Assembly (NCBI GenBank): GCA_038244815.1
Contig: JBBRTB010000038.1
Span: 1 to 30,758, forward strand
Direction: 5' to 3'
DNA: 30,758 nucleotides
DNA from: DASVHS01 sp038244815
GTDB taxonomy: Bacteria; Acidobacteriota; Thermoanaerobaculia; Gp7-AA8
The notes beneath the pieces were generated by a model, which was not told the origin of the DNA, did not search any database, and worked only from the letters and a program-made list of their open reading frames with translations. A program made the translations under genes and the position numbers. Of the stretch, positions 1 through 7,962 are shown piece after piece. Numbering within the stretch: the stretch's first letter is position 1; every line of letters starts with the position of its first letter.

Positions 1-115
1 ATTCCGACAAGCCGTCATTCCGACAAGCCGTCATTCCGAGCGAAGCGAGGAATCTGGGGGCGGGCTCACGGCGCCCCCGCCCAGATTCTTCGCCGTCTTC
101 GCGGCTCAGAATGAC
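1..115. repeat. palindromic intergenic repeat with short tandem prefix
   Basis: A 16-bp unit is repeated in tandem at 1-16 and 17-32. An imperfect inverted repeat follows, with its left arm at about 30-64 and its right arm at about 71-115. The outer ends are GTCATTC and GAATGAC, with inner arms AATCTGGGGGCGGG and CGCCCCCGCCCAGATT. It lies just past the 3' end of the leftward sigma/anti-sigma/DUF4097 operon and could act as its transcription end, although no U-tract is evident. This type of GTCATTCCGAGCGAAGCGAGG element is, from memory, dispersed in many bacterial genomes. No coding is visible in 1-133. Confidence 0.65.
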
Positions 116-133
116 GGGGGGCTCGGCCTGTCC

Positions 134-1582
134 TCACTCTCTCTCGATGGTGATGCTGCCGTTTGAGTTCACGAGCTCCATCCGGCAGGCGCCGCCGCCG
201 ATTGTGCCCGTCAGGGCCTGATCCGACGCCGAGGTCGTGGTAATCGGCAGGTCACTGCTGATCCGGCCGAACGAGGTCCGCGCGCTCACGGAGTAGCTGG
301 CGTTCTGCGGTACGGCCACTCGGATCGACGAAAAACTGGTGCGCAACGTCAGCGGTTTGCATTCGCCGCGGATTCCGGACACGCCGATGGCGCCGTTCTG
401 GTTCTGGATGTCCACCGCGCCGCCCACGGTCTTGACGAACGCGGACCCGAAGCTCGTGCGGATTTTCGTATCGCGGGCCACATCGTTGAGCTGCACGCTG
501 CCGTTGGAGCTGTCGACCTCGGCTCCGCCCCGGATGCGCGAGGCGGTCACGCTGCCGAAGCGCGTGTCGGCGTTGAAGTCGCCGCAGTTCTCCGCTTTGA
601 TTCTGCCGTTGGCGTTGGTGACGCGCAGAGGGCCGGTGATGTCGCGGGCGTCGACGGTGCCGAACGTCGTCTCGATCGTGGCCGCCCCTCCCACCGTGCG
701 CACCTCGACGCGCGAGTTCTGCGAGGTCACGATCAGGCTTCCCTTCACGTCCTTCGCTTCCACCGATCCGAACGTGGTCTTGATCGTGGCGTTGCTTCCG
801 GCCTTGTGAAGCTCGACGCGGCCGTTGGCGTTGTTGATGTCGGTGTTCCCCGTGACGTCGGACACGGTCACCGCCGCGAATGAGCTGACCACGGAGAGGT
901 TGCCGCCGATCGCCTGCGCGCTCACGCTGCCGTTGGCGTTGGTGATCGAGACGTCGTCGCGCGCGTTGGTGACCTCGACCGACCCGAACCGGTTCGTGAG
1001 GTTGAGCTTTCCGCTCACGTCCCGCGCCTGGATCGAGCCGTTGGCGTTGCTTACCGTCAGCGGACCGGCACTGTGGTTGATGTCGATCGATCCGAACGTG
1101 TTGGCGATGCGCTGCGGTCCGCGCAAATCGCGCAGCGTGATCGAACCTTGCGCATTGATGAACTCGGACGGCGCGCGCACGCCCGATGCTTCGATGCTGC
1201 CGAAGCGGTTGCGGATCGTCAGCGGCGCGTTTGGCGGCACGCTGATGCGCATGTCCACCGAGTACGAGAAGTCTCCATGATGCTCGTAGTGCGCCGGGTA
1301 TTCGGTCTTCACCTCGATTCCGTTCCTCTCGGTCGTGATGATGTGGATCTGTTTTCCGAACTCGGGATCGGAGGCCCGGATCGTCGCCCGAATATTGACG
1401 TCGGAGCCGGGAACGACGGTCACCGACACGTCGCCGAAGCCGTGTTCGACGCTTATCCGTCCGCCGCGGAACGCGTAGGTACGCGAGTAGTTGAGCTCAA
1501 AGCGGTCGCCTTCGGCGAACGCCGCGGTCGCGCAGAGCGCGATCGCCAGCGCCGCCCACCACGATTTACTGATTCGAGACAT
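134..1582 (-). CDS. exported DUF4097 family beta-solenoid protein
   Basis: 482-aa protein with a signal peptide at residues 1-23 (hydrophobic AALAIALCATA core, cleavage expected after AFA). The remainder is a regular series of about 20-residue beta repeats rich in FGSV, NANGS and TSFGS turns, as in the DUF4097 or putative-adhesin solenoid family. It has no catalytic motif, so a surface or periplasmic structural or envelope-stress role is inferred. It is the third gene of an operon; its ATG lies inside the 3' end of the anti-sigma gene (17-bp overlap), so translational coupling is likely. DUF4097 proteins commonly sit beside ECF sigma/anti-sigma pairs, which suggests it is either regulated by the pair or linked to the signal it senses. 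Exact function is unknown. Confidence 0.9.
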   Translation of the reverse strand: MSRISKSWWAALAIALCATAAFAEGDRFELNYSRTYAFRGGRISVEHGFGDVSVTVVPGSDVNIRATIRASDPEFGKQIHIITTERNGIEVKTEYPAHYEHHGDFSYSVDMRISVPPNAPLTIRNRFGSIEASGVRAPSEFINAQGSITLRDLRGPQRIANTFGSIDINHSAGPLTVSNANGSIQARDVSGKLNLTNRFGSVEVTNARDDVSITNANGSVSAQAIGGNLSVVSSFAAVTVSDVTGNTDINNANGRVELHKAGSNATIKTTFGSVEAKDVKGSLIVTSQNSRVEVRTVGGAATIETTFGTVDARDITGPLRVTNANGRIKAENCGDFNADTRFGSVTASRIRGGAEVDSSNGSVQLNDVARDTKIRTSFGSAFVKTVGGAVDIQNQNGAIGVSGIRGECKPLTLRTSFSSIRVAVPQNASYSVSARTSFGRISSDLPITTTSASDQALTGTIGGGACRMELVNSNGSITIERE

Positions 1583-2195
1583 GGTTCCCCTCCCGCATCA
1601 CCTGTTCGAGCGTCCGCTGCTTCTCGCTGTAGATGGCCAGGAGCTGCTTGCGAAGGTGTGCGTTCTGTCGATTGCGGTCGATGTTGGTCTGGCACTCGGC
1701 GATGGCGTCGTCGAGCAGCATCAGTTTCTCCCGGTAGTTGACCATGAGCGGCGAGCTGGCCGCCTCGAGCTGTGGATCGGTCACTTTCTCGAGATGGTCG
1801 ATCGCGGCGACGTGTGCCCGCTCCGCGCGCTCCACTTCGTCGAGAGCGCTGACGCGCAGGATCTCCCGGTCGAAGGCCGCATTCCGCGAGTGCCGGACGG
1901 CCAGCCAGCTCCCGGCGCCGAGGCCGGTGACGAGGACCAGGACGGCGGCGATGCGCCAGGCGGTGGCGAGGACGTTGCCGCGCTTCTCCCTGGCCATGGC
2001 GCGCTCGATCCGCGGCCACAGCAGGTCGCTGTCCCAATCGGCGCGCAACGTCTTGGCCGTCGTGCCGATGTCGCTCCACTTCGCGAGCTTCTCCAGGCAC
2101 GCGTCGCAATCGCGGGCATGCTCTCCAGCCAGATCGAGTGAGCGGGCATCGCCTTCGAGGAGAAGATCGTCGAGTCTCGTGCAGTCGATGTTCAT
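1566..2195 (-). CDS. zinc-binding (ZAS-type) transmembrane anti-sigma factor
   Basis: 209-aa protein starting at MNIDC. The ATG overlaps the sigma factor stop as ATGA (2192-2195), which decides this start over an upstream in-frame ATG at 2246 that would lie inside the sigma gene. The N-terminal cytoplasmic domain carries the zinc anti-sigma signature Hx3Cx2C (H26, C30, C33), with an additional C5. One transmembrane helix spans about residues 82-100. The periplasmic part is helical and charged and looks like a coiled coil. It is expected to hold the ECF sigma factor at the membrane until a signal arrives. The family assignment is firm from motif, topology and gene order; the signal is unknown. 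Confidence 0.88.
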   Translation of the reverse strand: MNIDCTRLDDLLLEGDARSLDLAGEHARDCDACLEKLAKWSDIGTTAKTLRADWDSDLLWPRIERAMAREKRGNVLATAWRIAAVLVLVTGLGAGSWLAVRHSRNAAFDREILRVSALDEVERAERAHVAAIDHLEKVTDPQLEAASSPLMVNYREKLMLLDDAIAECQTNIDRNRQNAHLRKQLLAIYSEKQRTLEQVMREGNHVSNQ

Positions 2196-2791
2196 TTCGC
2201 TTTCCACTGTTCCTGCAGTTGTTTTTTCGTCGAGAAGAGAATCCACTTCGAGTTGCCTTCGCTGATGTCGAGGATCGATGCGATCTCGGCGTGACTGAGT
2301 CCCTCGATCTCGAACAGCGTGAACACCGTGCGGCGCTGCTCAGGAAGATCGGAGAGCAGCTTGCGCAGCGTCATCTTCTTCACGTCGTCGACGGCCGGGG
2401 CCATGCGCCTGTCTTCCTCCAGCCCGCCGTCCCCGATCGCTTCCTCGTGCCTCCGGCGCCGCTTGCGCAGCAGGTCGTAGCAGGTGTTGATGAGGATCCG
2501 GTACGCCCAGGTCGCGAACGCCGCTTCGCCGCTGTAGGTCCCCGCCGCCCGGTGGATCTTCAGAAACGTCTCCTGCACCGCATCCTCGGCATCGGCCACG
2601 CTGCCGAGGTGATTGAAGGCGATGCTTTTCATGCGCTTGCCGTGCTGGCGGTACAGCTCTTCAAAGACCAGAGAATCCCCGGCCGCGCAGGCAGCAGCCA
2701 TCCGGCGATCGTGGTTCGAGGCGGCGATATCTTCTCTGGTCACGTGACCCGGGACCGCTGAGAAGCCGCCGTGCAGCGTCGCTTCCTGCAT
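2192..2791 (-). CDS. ECF-type RNA polymerase sigma factor
   Basis: 199-aa sigma-70 family protein. Region 2 lies around residues 40-115 and includes DAEDAVQETFLKIHR and FATWAYRILINTCYDLLRKRRRR. A short acidic linker leads to region 4 at about 141-196 (LSDLPEQRRTVFTLFEIEGLSHAEIA), the helix-turn-helix that reads the -35 element. Regions 1 and 3 are absent, as expected for group 4 (ECF) factors. It is the first gene of the operon with the anti-sigma factor and DUF4097 gene. The start at 2791 gives a slightly long N-terminus; an internal ATG at 2701 is possible. The 67-bp gap upstream (2792-2858) should hold the operon promoter, but I could not identify an ECF-type -35 there with confidence. Confidence 0.9.
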   Translation of the reverse strand: MQEATLHGGFSAVPGHVTREDIAASNHDRRMAAACAAGDSLVFEELYRQHGKRMKSIAFNHLGSVADAEDAVQETFLKIHRAAGTYSGEAAFATWAYRILINTCYDLLRKRRRRHEEAIGDGGLEEDRRMAPAVDDVKKMTLRKLLSDLPEQRRTVFTLFEIEGLSHAEIASILDISEGNSKWILFSTKKQLQEQWKAK

Positions 2792-2858
2792 CGGTCTGCT
2801 GGTGTAGACGTCATTGGTTGAGGAAAGTTAGAGAGGCGGGGATCTTCAGTCTCCACTC

Positions 2859-3743
2859 TCACAATTCATCGATCGACTTCGGCCAGTCTCCATGGAGCAG
2901 ACGGGACAGGGCGCGGTCGGCCAGGAGTTTTCCGCCGGTCTGGCAGCGCGCGCAGTAGTTCGTCTCGTTCTCGGCGTAGACGATGTGCTGGACCTTCGTG
3001 CCGCAGACGGGGCAGGGCTCGTTGTACTTGCCATGGACTGCCATCTCCGGGCGAAAGGCCGTGACTCTCTCGGGGAAGCGGCCGCCGGCGTCGTCGCGCA
3101 GGCGCTCGATCCATTCGGCGAGAACGTCGCCCGTGGCCTGGAAGAGCCGCTTCACCTCCTCGTCAGTGAGGTTCGTGGTCATCTGCACCGGCGAGAGCCG
3201 GGCCCGGTGGAGGATCTCGTCGGAGTAGGCGTTGCCGATCCCGCTGAAGACGTGGGGATCGGTGAGCGTGCGCTTGAGCGTGTGGCGCTCGCGGCGCAGC
3301 GCGTCGCGGAACTGCTCGAGCGTCGAATCGAAGATCTCGATGCCGCCGGGATCGAACGCCGCGAGCTCTTTCTCGCCGCGGACGAGATGCAGCGAGGCCC
3401 GCCGCTTCGCGCCCTGTTCGGTGAGCACGAGCGTGCCGCGCGTGAAGTCGAATGCCGCCAGCCCGGCCTTGCCGCCGGGGATCTTCGCGCCCGGCGCCAG
3501 CCACTTGAAGCGTCCGGCGATCATCAGATGGATGACGATGAAGATCTCGTCCTCGAGCTCGATGACGATCCGCTTGCCGATGCGGCCGAGGCCGGCGACG
3601 TGTTTGCCGGTCAGGTCGGCAGGCGACGGCGTCACGGTGCGCAGGAGGAACGGGCTGGCCAGGCGGATGCGGACGAGCTCGTCTCCGACGATCCGCTGTG
3701 AGAGCGCCTCGAGGTAGAGGGTCACATCGGGAAGTTCCGGCAT
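2859..3743 (-). CDS. Fpg/Nei family DNA glycosylase
   Basis: 294-aa base-excision repair glycosylase/AP lyase of the MutM/Nei superfamily. After Met removal, the catalytic Pro2 and Glu3 are present (MPELPDV). A conserved lysine follows in RIGKRIVIEL. The H2TH DNA-binding motif appears as GIGNAYSDEILHRARLSP at about residues 165-185. A C-terminal zinc finger has CPVC and CARC pairs. The finger residue that is Arg in canonical Fpg/Nei (QRATFYC in E. coli) aligns to Asn here (ENETNYC), so damage specificity may differ from 8-oxoG-directed MutM. The gene is divergent from the M23 peptidase by 22 bp. It has no SD, and a GATAAT box ends 9 nt before the ATG, so it is probably leaderless. Confidence 0.9.
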   Translation of the reverse strand: MPELPDVTLYLEALSQRIVGDELVRIRLASPFLLRTVTPSPADLTGKHVAGLGRIGKRIVIELEDEIFIVIHLMIAGRFKWLAPGAKIPGGKAGLAAFDFTRGTLVLTEQGAKRRASLHLVRGEKELAAFDPGGIEIFDSTLEQFRDALRRERHTLKRTLTDPHVFSGIGNAYSDEILHRARLSPVQMTTNLTDEEVKRLFQATGDVLAEWIERLRDDAGGRFPERVTAFRPEMAVHGKYNEPCPVCGTKVQHIVYAENETNYCARCQTGGKLLADRALSRLLHGDWPKSIDEL

Positions 3744-3752
3744 TCAGTCTCG

Positions 3753-3760
3753 ATTATCTT
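3753..3760. promoter_or_regulatory. overlapping bidirectional -10 boxes for glycosylase and M23 genes
   Basis: On the minus strand GATAAT (3758-3753) matches TATAAT at 5 of 6 positions and ends 9 nt before the glycosylase ATG at 3743. On the plus strand TATCTT (3755-3760) matches at 4 of 6 and ends 5 nt before the M23 ATG at 3766. The two boxes share bases in a 22-bp intergenic gap, so both mRNAs would start at or within a few bases of their start codons. Neither gene has an SD. Confidence 0.5.
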
Positions 3761-3765
3761 TCCAG

Positions 3766-4383
3766 ATGCGCTCGACAATCCTGTTTCTCGTCGGTTGCGT
3801 GCTTGGCGCGACCGGGGTGCTGCTCTACCTTACGGAGACGCAGCGGCTCGTGGCAGCGGCACCTCCGGCGGCCGTCAGTCATGGGTCTCCGGTCGTCGTG
3901 AGGCCGAATGGAAGCCCCCCCGACCTGCGACCAGCGACCAGCGCCCAGCCCGGTAGCAACGAGCCCGTCATCATCCCTGTGCAGGGCGTCACTGCCGATC
4001 ACATCAAGCGGAGCTTCAACGACAGCCGCGGATTTCGCCTGCATCATGCGCTCGATATCCTCGCGCCGCGCAACACGCCGGTCCTGGCCGCGGTGCCCGG
4101 AACGATCAAGAAGCTCTTCGTGAGCCGTGACGGCGGGATCACGATCTACGAGTTCGATCGCAACCAGGAGCGGGAGTACTACTACGCGCACCTCGACCAC
4201 TACGCGACGTTTCTCCGCGAGGGGATGAACGTCGAGCAGGGGGACGTCATCGGTTACGTGGGCACGACCGGAAACGCACCAGCCAACACGCCTCATCTGC
4301 ACTTTGCGGTCTCGATTCTTCCGCCCACGAAAGAGTGGTGGAAGGGCCAGCCCATCGATCCCTACCCGCTGCTCGTCCCTTGA
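3766..4383 (+). CDS. M23 (LytM-type) family metallopeptidase, membrane-anchored
   Basis: 205-aa protein with an N-terminal hydrophobic segment (about residues 4-21) that acts as a signal anchor or signal peptide. A Pro/Ser/Ala linker follows (about 30-65), then an M23 peptidase domain (about 85-200). Metal and catalytic residues are visible: HxxxD as H93/D97, H142 in AHLDHY, and H177/H179 in HLHF. The set is complete, so an active zinc endopeptidase cutting peptidoglycan cross-bridges or periplasmic peptides is expected. Part of the linker is encoded by a short GCGACCA-type simple repeat (about 3930-3950). The start codon is the first ATG after a -10-like box, with no SD. Confidence 0.88.
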   Translation: MRSTILFLVGCVLGATGVLLYLTETQRLVAAAPPAAVSHGSPVVVRPNGSPPDLRPATSAQPGSNEPVIIPVQGVTADHIKRSFNDSRGFRLHHALDILAPRNTPVLAAVPGTIKKLFVSRDGGITIYEFDRNQEREYYYAHLDHYATFLREGMNVEQGDVIGYVGTTGNAPANTPHLHFAVSILPPTKEWWKGQPIDPYPLLVP

Positions 4384-4407
4384 GTACGCGGTTTGCTTCC
4401 GTAGAAT
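4380..4407 (+). promoter_or_regulatory. sigma-70-like promoter of the M3 peptidase gene
   Basis: TTGAGT (4380-4385, 4 of 6 to TTGACA), a 16-bp spacer, then TAGAAT (4402-4407, 5 of 6 to TATAAT). The box ends 12 nt before the ATG at 4420, so the transcript would have only a very short leader. The -35 overlaps the stop codon of the M23 gene. Confidence 0.5.
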
Positions 4408-4419
4408 GACAGCCGCCGT

Positions 4420-6363
4420 ATGACCGACATCCTGACGACAGCCTCGAGCGAACGAATCCTGATGCCGATCTTCGACGCTCCGTCGCTGCGGGCCGCCGCC
4501 AGGCACGCTCTGGAAGAGGCGCGCCTCCGGTTCGCCGGGATCGAATCGATTCCCGTCGCTGAGGCCGATGCCCGCAACATCCTCGACGCCTGGGACCGTG
4601 CCGCGGTGCTCATCGAGGACGCGTTCGGTCCGATCTCGCTTCTCAACAGTGTGCATCCCGATCAGGCCGTGCGCGACGCGGCAGACGAGGTCCTGCTCGA
4701 GGAGTCGAGCTTCATCACCGAGCTGTTCCAGAACGAGAGGCTCTTCGAGCGCGTGCGCCAGGTCCGGCCGCAATCGAGCGCCGAGGTGCAGTTGCAGAAG
4801 GATCTGATCGAGGCGTTCGAGGACAGCGGAGTGGCGCTGCCGCCGGAGCGCCGGGCGCGATTCAAGGAGATCTCCGATCGTCTCACCGCTCTGGCGCAGG
4901 AGTTCGCGAAGAACATCCGCGAGAACACGACGAAGCTGACGTTCAAGCCGTCCGAATGTGAAGGGCTGCCGCAATCGTGGCTCGACCGGGTCCCGCGTGA
5001 TGAGCACGGCAACATCGTGGTCGGCTTCGACTATCCCGACTACATCCCGTTTCTCACGAACTCCCGCGATGAGGCGGCGCGGAAGCGCTATTACGTCGCA
5101 TACACGAATCGCGGCACGCCGAAGAATGTCGCTCTCCTCGACGAGATCGTCCGGCTGCGTAAGGAGATCGCCGAGCTGTACGACGTGCCCAGCTACGCCC
5201 ACTACGTGACGAAGCGGCGGATGGTGGAGAACCCGGAGACGGTGCTGCAGTTCCTCGACGACGTGCGCTCCGTCGTCACCGAGGCCGAGATCCGCGACCT
5301 TGGCGAATTGAGTACGGTCAAGGCGGAGATGACCGGCATCCCCGTCGAGCGGGCGAACATCAATCGATGGGACATGTCGTTCTATCGCGAGCGCCTGCGC
5401 GAGAAGCGCTACGCAATCGATCAGGAGGATCTGCGCCGCTACTTTCCCACCGGACCGTCGGTGCAGTGGATGCTGGACATCAGCCAGCGCCTGTACGGCC
5501 TGCGCTTCGATCGCGCGGAAGCGCCTGTCTGGCACGAGGACGTCATCTATCTCGACGTCCGCGACGCCGAAAGCGGGCAGCGGATGGGCGGGATCTACCT
5601 CGACCTCTACCCGCGCGACGGGAAGTACAAGCATGCCGCGGCCTGGCCGGTGCGGGGCGTGTCGCGCAAGCTGCAGCGCAAGCCCATCAGCGTACTGGTC
5701 ACGAATTTCAACAGGCAGGGGCTGACACACGACGAGCTGGAGACGCTGCTTCACGAGTTCGGGCACGTACTGCACGGAATCCTGTCATCGACCGAGTACA
5801 ACCAGCACTCCGGTACGAGCGTCGAGCGCGACTTCGTCGAGGCGCCGTCGCAGATGTACGAGGAGTGGGCCAGCCGCATCGAGAGCCTGTCTCTGCTGGC
5901 CGGTCACGGCAGCGGCAGTCCGGCCATCGACGAGTCACTCGTGAAGCGGCTCACGGCGGCGGCGAAGTTCGGTGCGGGCATCGACTACGGACGGCAGTGG
6001 CTCTACGCGGCGTTCGACATGGCCCTCTCGGGTCAGTCTCCCCGTCGCGCGCTCGATGTCTGGAAAGAGATGGAGGGGGCCACGCCGATGGGTTACGTCG
6101 AGGGCACGGCCTTCCCCGGCACGTTCGAGCATATCGCCAGCGGCTACGCGGCCGGCTATTACGGATACATGTGGGCGAAGGTGATCGCGCTCGATCTCGT
6201 CTCGGTCTTCGGCGGCGATCTCATGAACTCGTCGATCGGTCGCCGGCTGCGCGAGATGATTCTCAGCCGGGGCAGCGAAGAGCCTGCCCGCTCGCTCGTC
6301 GAGCAGTTTCTCGGCCGCCCGGTGTCCAGCGAGGCGTTCTTCGCGAGAATTCGCGGCGAATGA
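4420..6363 (+). CDS. M3 family oligopeptidase (thimet/oligopeptidase F-like)
   Basis: 647-aa cytoplasmic zinc metallopeptidase of the M3 family. The zinc motif HEFGH is at residues 445-449 (LLHEFGHVLHGILSS), and the third ligand Glu is in FVEAPSQ (E474). The long helical N-terminal region and the C-terminal AAGYYGYMWAKVIALDLVSVF stretch, with substrate-contacting Tyr and Gly residues, are typical of the family. Length is normal and nothing is broken. It would degrade short peptides released by proteases. It lies 36 bp after the M23 peptidase but appears to have its own promoter. M3 subfamily (thimet-like or oligoendopeptidase-like) cannot be fixed by eye. Confidence 0.93.
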   Translation: MTDILTTASSERILMPIFDAPSLRAAARHALEEARLRFAGIESIPVAEADARNILDAWDRAAVLIEDAFGPISLLNSVHPDQAVRDAADEVLLEESSFITELFQNERLFERVRQVRPQSSAEVQLQKDLIEAFEDSGVALPPERRARFKEISDRLTALAQEFAKNIRENTTKLTFKPSECEGLPQSWLDRVPRDEHGNIVVGFDYPDYIPFLTNSRDEAARKRYYVAYTNRGTPKNVALLDEIVRLRKEIAELYDVPSYAHYVTKRRMVENPETVLQFLDDVRSVVTEAEIRDLGELSTVKAEMTGIPVERANINRWDMSFYRERLREKRYAIDQEDLRRYFPTGPSVQWMLDISQRLYGLRFDRAEAPVWHEDVIYLDVRDAESGQRMGGIYLDLYPRDGKYKHAAAWPVRGVSRKLQRKPISVLVTNFNRQGLTHDELETLLHEFGHVLHGILSSTEYNQHSGTSVERDFVEAPSQMYEEWASRIESLSLLAGHGSGSPAIDESLVKRLTAAAKFGAGIDYGRQWLYAAFDMALSGQSPRRALDVWKEMEGATPMGYVEGTAFPGTFEHIASGYAAGYYGYMWAKVIALDLVSVFGGDLMNSSIGRRLREMILSRGSEEPARSLVEQFLGRPVSSEAFFARIRGE

Positions 6364-6378
6364 GATTGTTGATCGCGT

Positions 6379-6384
6379 CATAAT
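6379..6384 (+). promoter_or_regulatory. -10-like box next to start of Ig-like repeat protein gene
   Basis: CATAAT matches TATAAT at 5 of 6 and ends 9 nt before the ATG at 6394. There is no SD. It supports the ATG at 6394 over the GTG at 6388, which would lie upstream of the expected transcription start. Confidence 0.45.
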
Positions 6385-6393
6385 CGAGTGCCG

Positions 6394-7953
6394 ATGGCGC
6401 GTCCGAAGATCGAGTTCCTGCCTCTGTTTTTCACCGTCCTGGCGATCGCCTTCTGCATCGCGCTCTGGGCGCGCATCCGTTCGTATCGGGGCGAGGTGGC
6501 CAGGACGGCCCACTCTTCGCTCGAGCGCTCCCCAAACGCCAGCAGCCCGCCATCGATTGCCGGCTTCACGACCGGGACGGACTCGGACACCACCTTCGCG
6601 CCTGCACCGGCCCCCGTCCGCGAGGGGCCCGCGCGCCGCGTCGAGGACATCTCCCGGCTGCTCGATGCTTCGCCGCTGACGAAACCGGCGGGGATGCAAT
6701 CCTCAGCCGCACCCGTCGCCGCTCGAGGACCGCAGGTCGCCGCGCGCAGGAGCACGACGGCCCCACGACCCACGACCCACGACCAACGACCGGCAAACAC
6801 GTCGGCCAATCGCCCTCAACAGACCCCGGCGCAGTCTGCGCAATCGCAGAGCCGTTCCACCGCTCCCGAGACCAGCACCACCGGGACGAGCCCGAAAGAC
6901 CCCACCTCGGACACCCAGGCGCCGCAGCTCCTGGCCGTCGGATTCAATCCGGTGGAGATTCACAACGGCGAGCAGACCGTGCTGGCGGTGCAGGCCACTG
7001 ACGATCTCTCCGGAATCCGCAGCATCTCCGGAACGATCGCGGCGCCGAGCGGAGCGGTGCAGGGCTTCGCCCTGCAGAGGGAAGCGGACTCAGATCGCTA
7101 TTCCGCGCACATCACCGTTCCCAAGGACGCGGCCGAGGGCATCTGGCGTGTCAACTATCTCAGCATGATCGATAACGCCAGCAATGCCGCGACGCTGTCG
7201 GCGTCGAACGGCACGCTCCCACCCACGGCCACGTTTCGCGTGGTGTCCTCGAACTCCGATTCCACCGGACCGGTGCTGAAGAACGTCTGGCTCGACAAGC
7301 GCGCCATCCGGGCCGGAGAGAAAGCCACGCTTTTCGTCGATGCCCAGGACGACAACTCGGGCGTCAGTCTGGTCAGCGGCGTCTTCATCAGCCCGGCCAG
7401 GCACGCCCGGATCGGATTCGTGTGCCGTCCCGGCAGCAGCGGGCCGTGGGAGTGCGAGGTGACCACACCGGCCTGCATCGACTGCGGCGACTGGTCGCTC
7501 GAGCAGCTTCAACTGCAGGACAAGGCCAACAACATGACCACGATCCGCACCGACAATCCGATCGTCGCCAACGTGAAAGTCAACATCAGCGGCGATCGAT
7601 GCGACTCCACGCCGCCGGTCGTAGGTGCGCTCCAGCTCATTCCGGCAGCCGTCTCAAATGTCGCCGACAGCGTGATTAACGTCAACGCCGCGGTGAGCGA
7701 TGACGAATGCGGAGTCATGAGCATGAGCGGGCAGGCTACCGGACCGACCGTCGGCGGCGGATCGCCGCGTCTCTACTTCTCGTTCACGGCGGTGGGTGCG
7801 CAGTCGTGGGCGGGGCGCATCACCGTGCCGAAGCTCGCCGCCAAGGGCATGTGGCGCATCACCTGGATCCAGGTGCTCGATCAGGCACACAACCTCAGGA
7901 CGTACTCGGAGGGCGATCCCGTCCTCGTCAACGCCATGTTCAAGGTGCAGTGA
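6394..7953 (+). CDS. membrane-anchored extracytoplasmic protein with three Ig-like repeats
   Basis: 519-aa protein of unknown function. A single transmembrane segment is present at about residues 8-26. A long low-complexity Pro/Ser/Thr/Ala linker follows (about 30-170). Three homologous beta-sandwich repeats start near residues 170, 290 and 405, each opening with D(S/T)xxPxL and carrying (D/N)SG or CG-V..(S/M)SG and GxWR(I/V) motifs, ending near DNAxN or DKAxN. The second and third repeats contain cysteines that could form disulphides. The linker includes a run of short ACGACCC-type DNA repeats (about 6765-6795) that also occurs between genes in this window. It ends 9 bp from the convergent phosphatase gene. 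A surface or envelope role is inferred only from topology. Confidence 0.8.
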   Translation: MARPKIEFLPLFFTVLAIAFCIALWARIRSYRGEVARTAHSSLERSPNASSPPSIAGFTTGTDSDTTFAPAPAPVREGPARRVEDISRLLDASPLTKPAGMQSSAAPVAARGPQVAARRSTTAPRPTTHDQRPANTSANRPQQTPAQSAQSQSRSTAPETSTTGTSPKDPTSDTQAPQLLAVGFNPVEIHNGEQTVLAVQATDDLSGIRSISGTIAAPSGAVQGFALQREADSDRYSAHITVPKDAAEGIWRVNYLSMIDNASNAATLSASNGTLPPTATFRVVSSNSDSTGPVLKNVWLDKRAIRAGEKATLFVDAQDDNSGVSLVSGVFISPARHARIGFVCRPGSSGPWECEVTTPACIDCGDWSLEQLQLQDKANNMTTIRTDNPIVANVKVNISGDRCDSTPPVVGALQLIPAAVSNVADSVINVNAAVSDDECGVMSMSGQATGPTVGGGSPRLYFSFTAVGAQSWAGRITVPKLAAKGMWRITWIQVLDQAHNLRTYSEGDPVLVNAMFKVQ

Positions 7954-7962
7954 GGGCGGCGC

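Noticed and set aside
3754..5775. 673-aa minus-strand ORF
   Set aside because: It is the antisense shadow of the M3 peptidase and M23 genes in high-GC DNA. It has no recognisable domain, while the plus strand has clear motifs.
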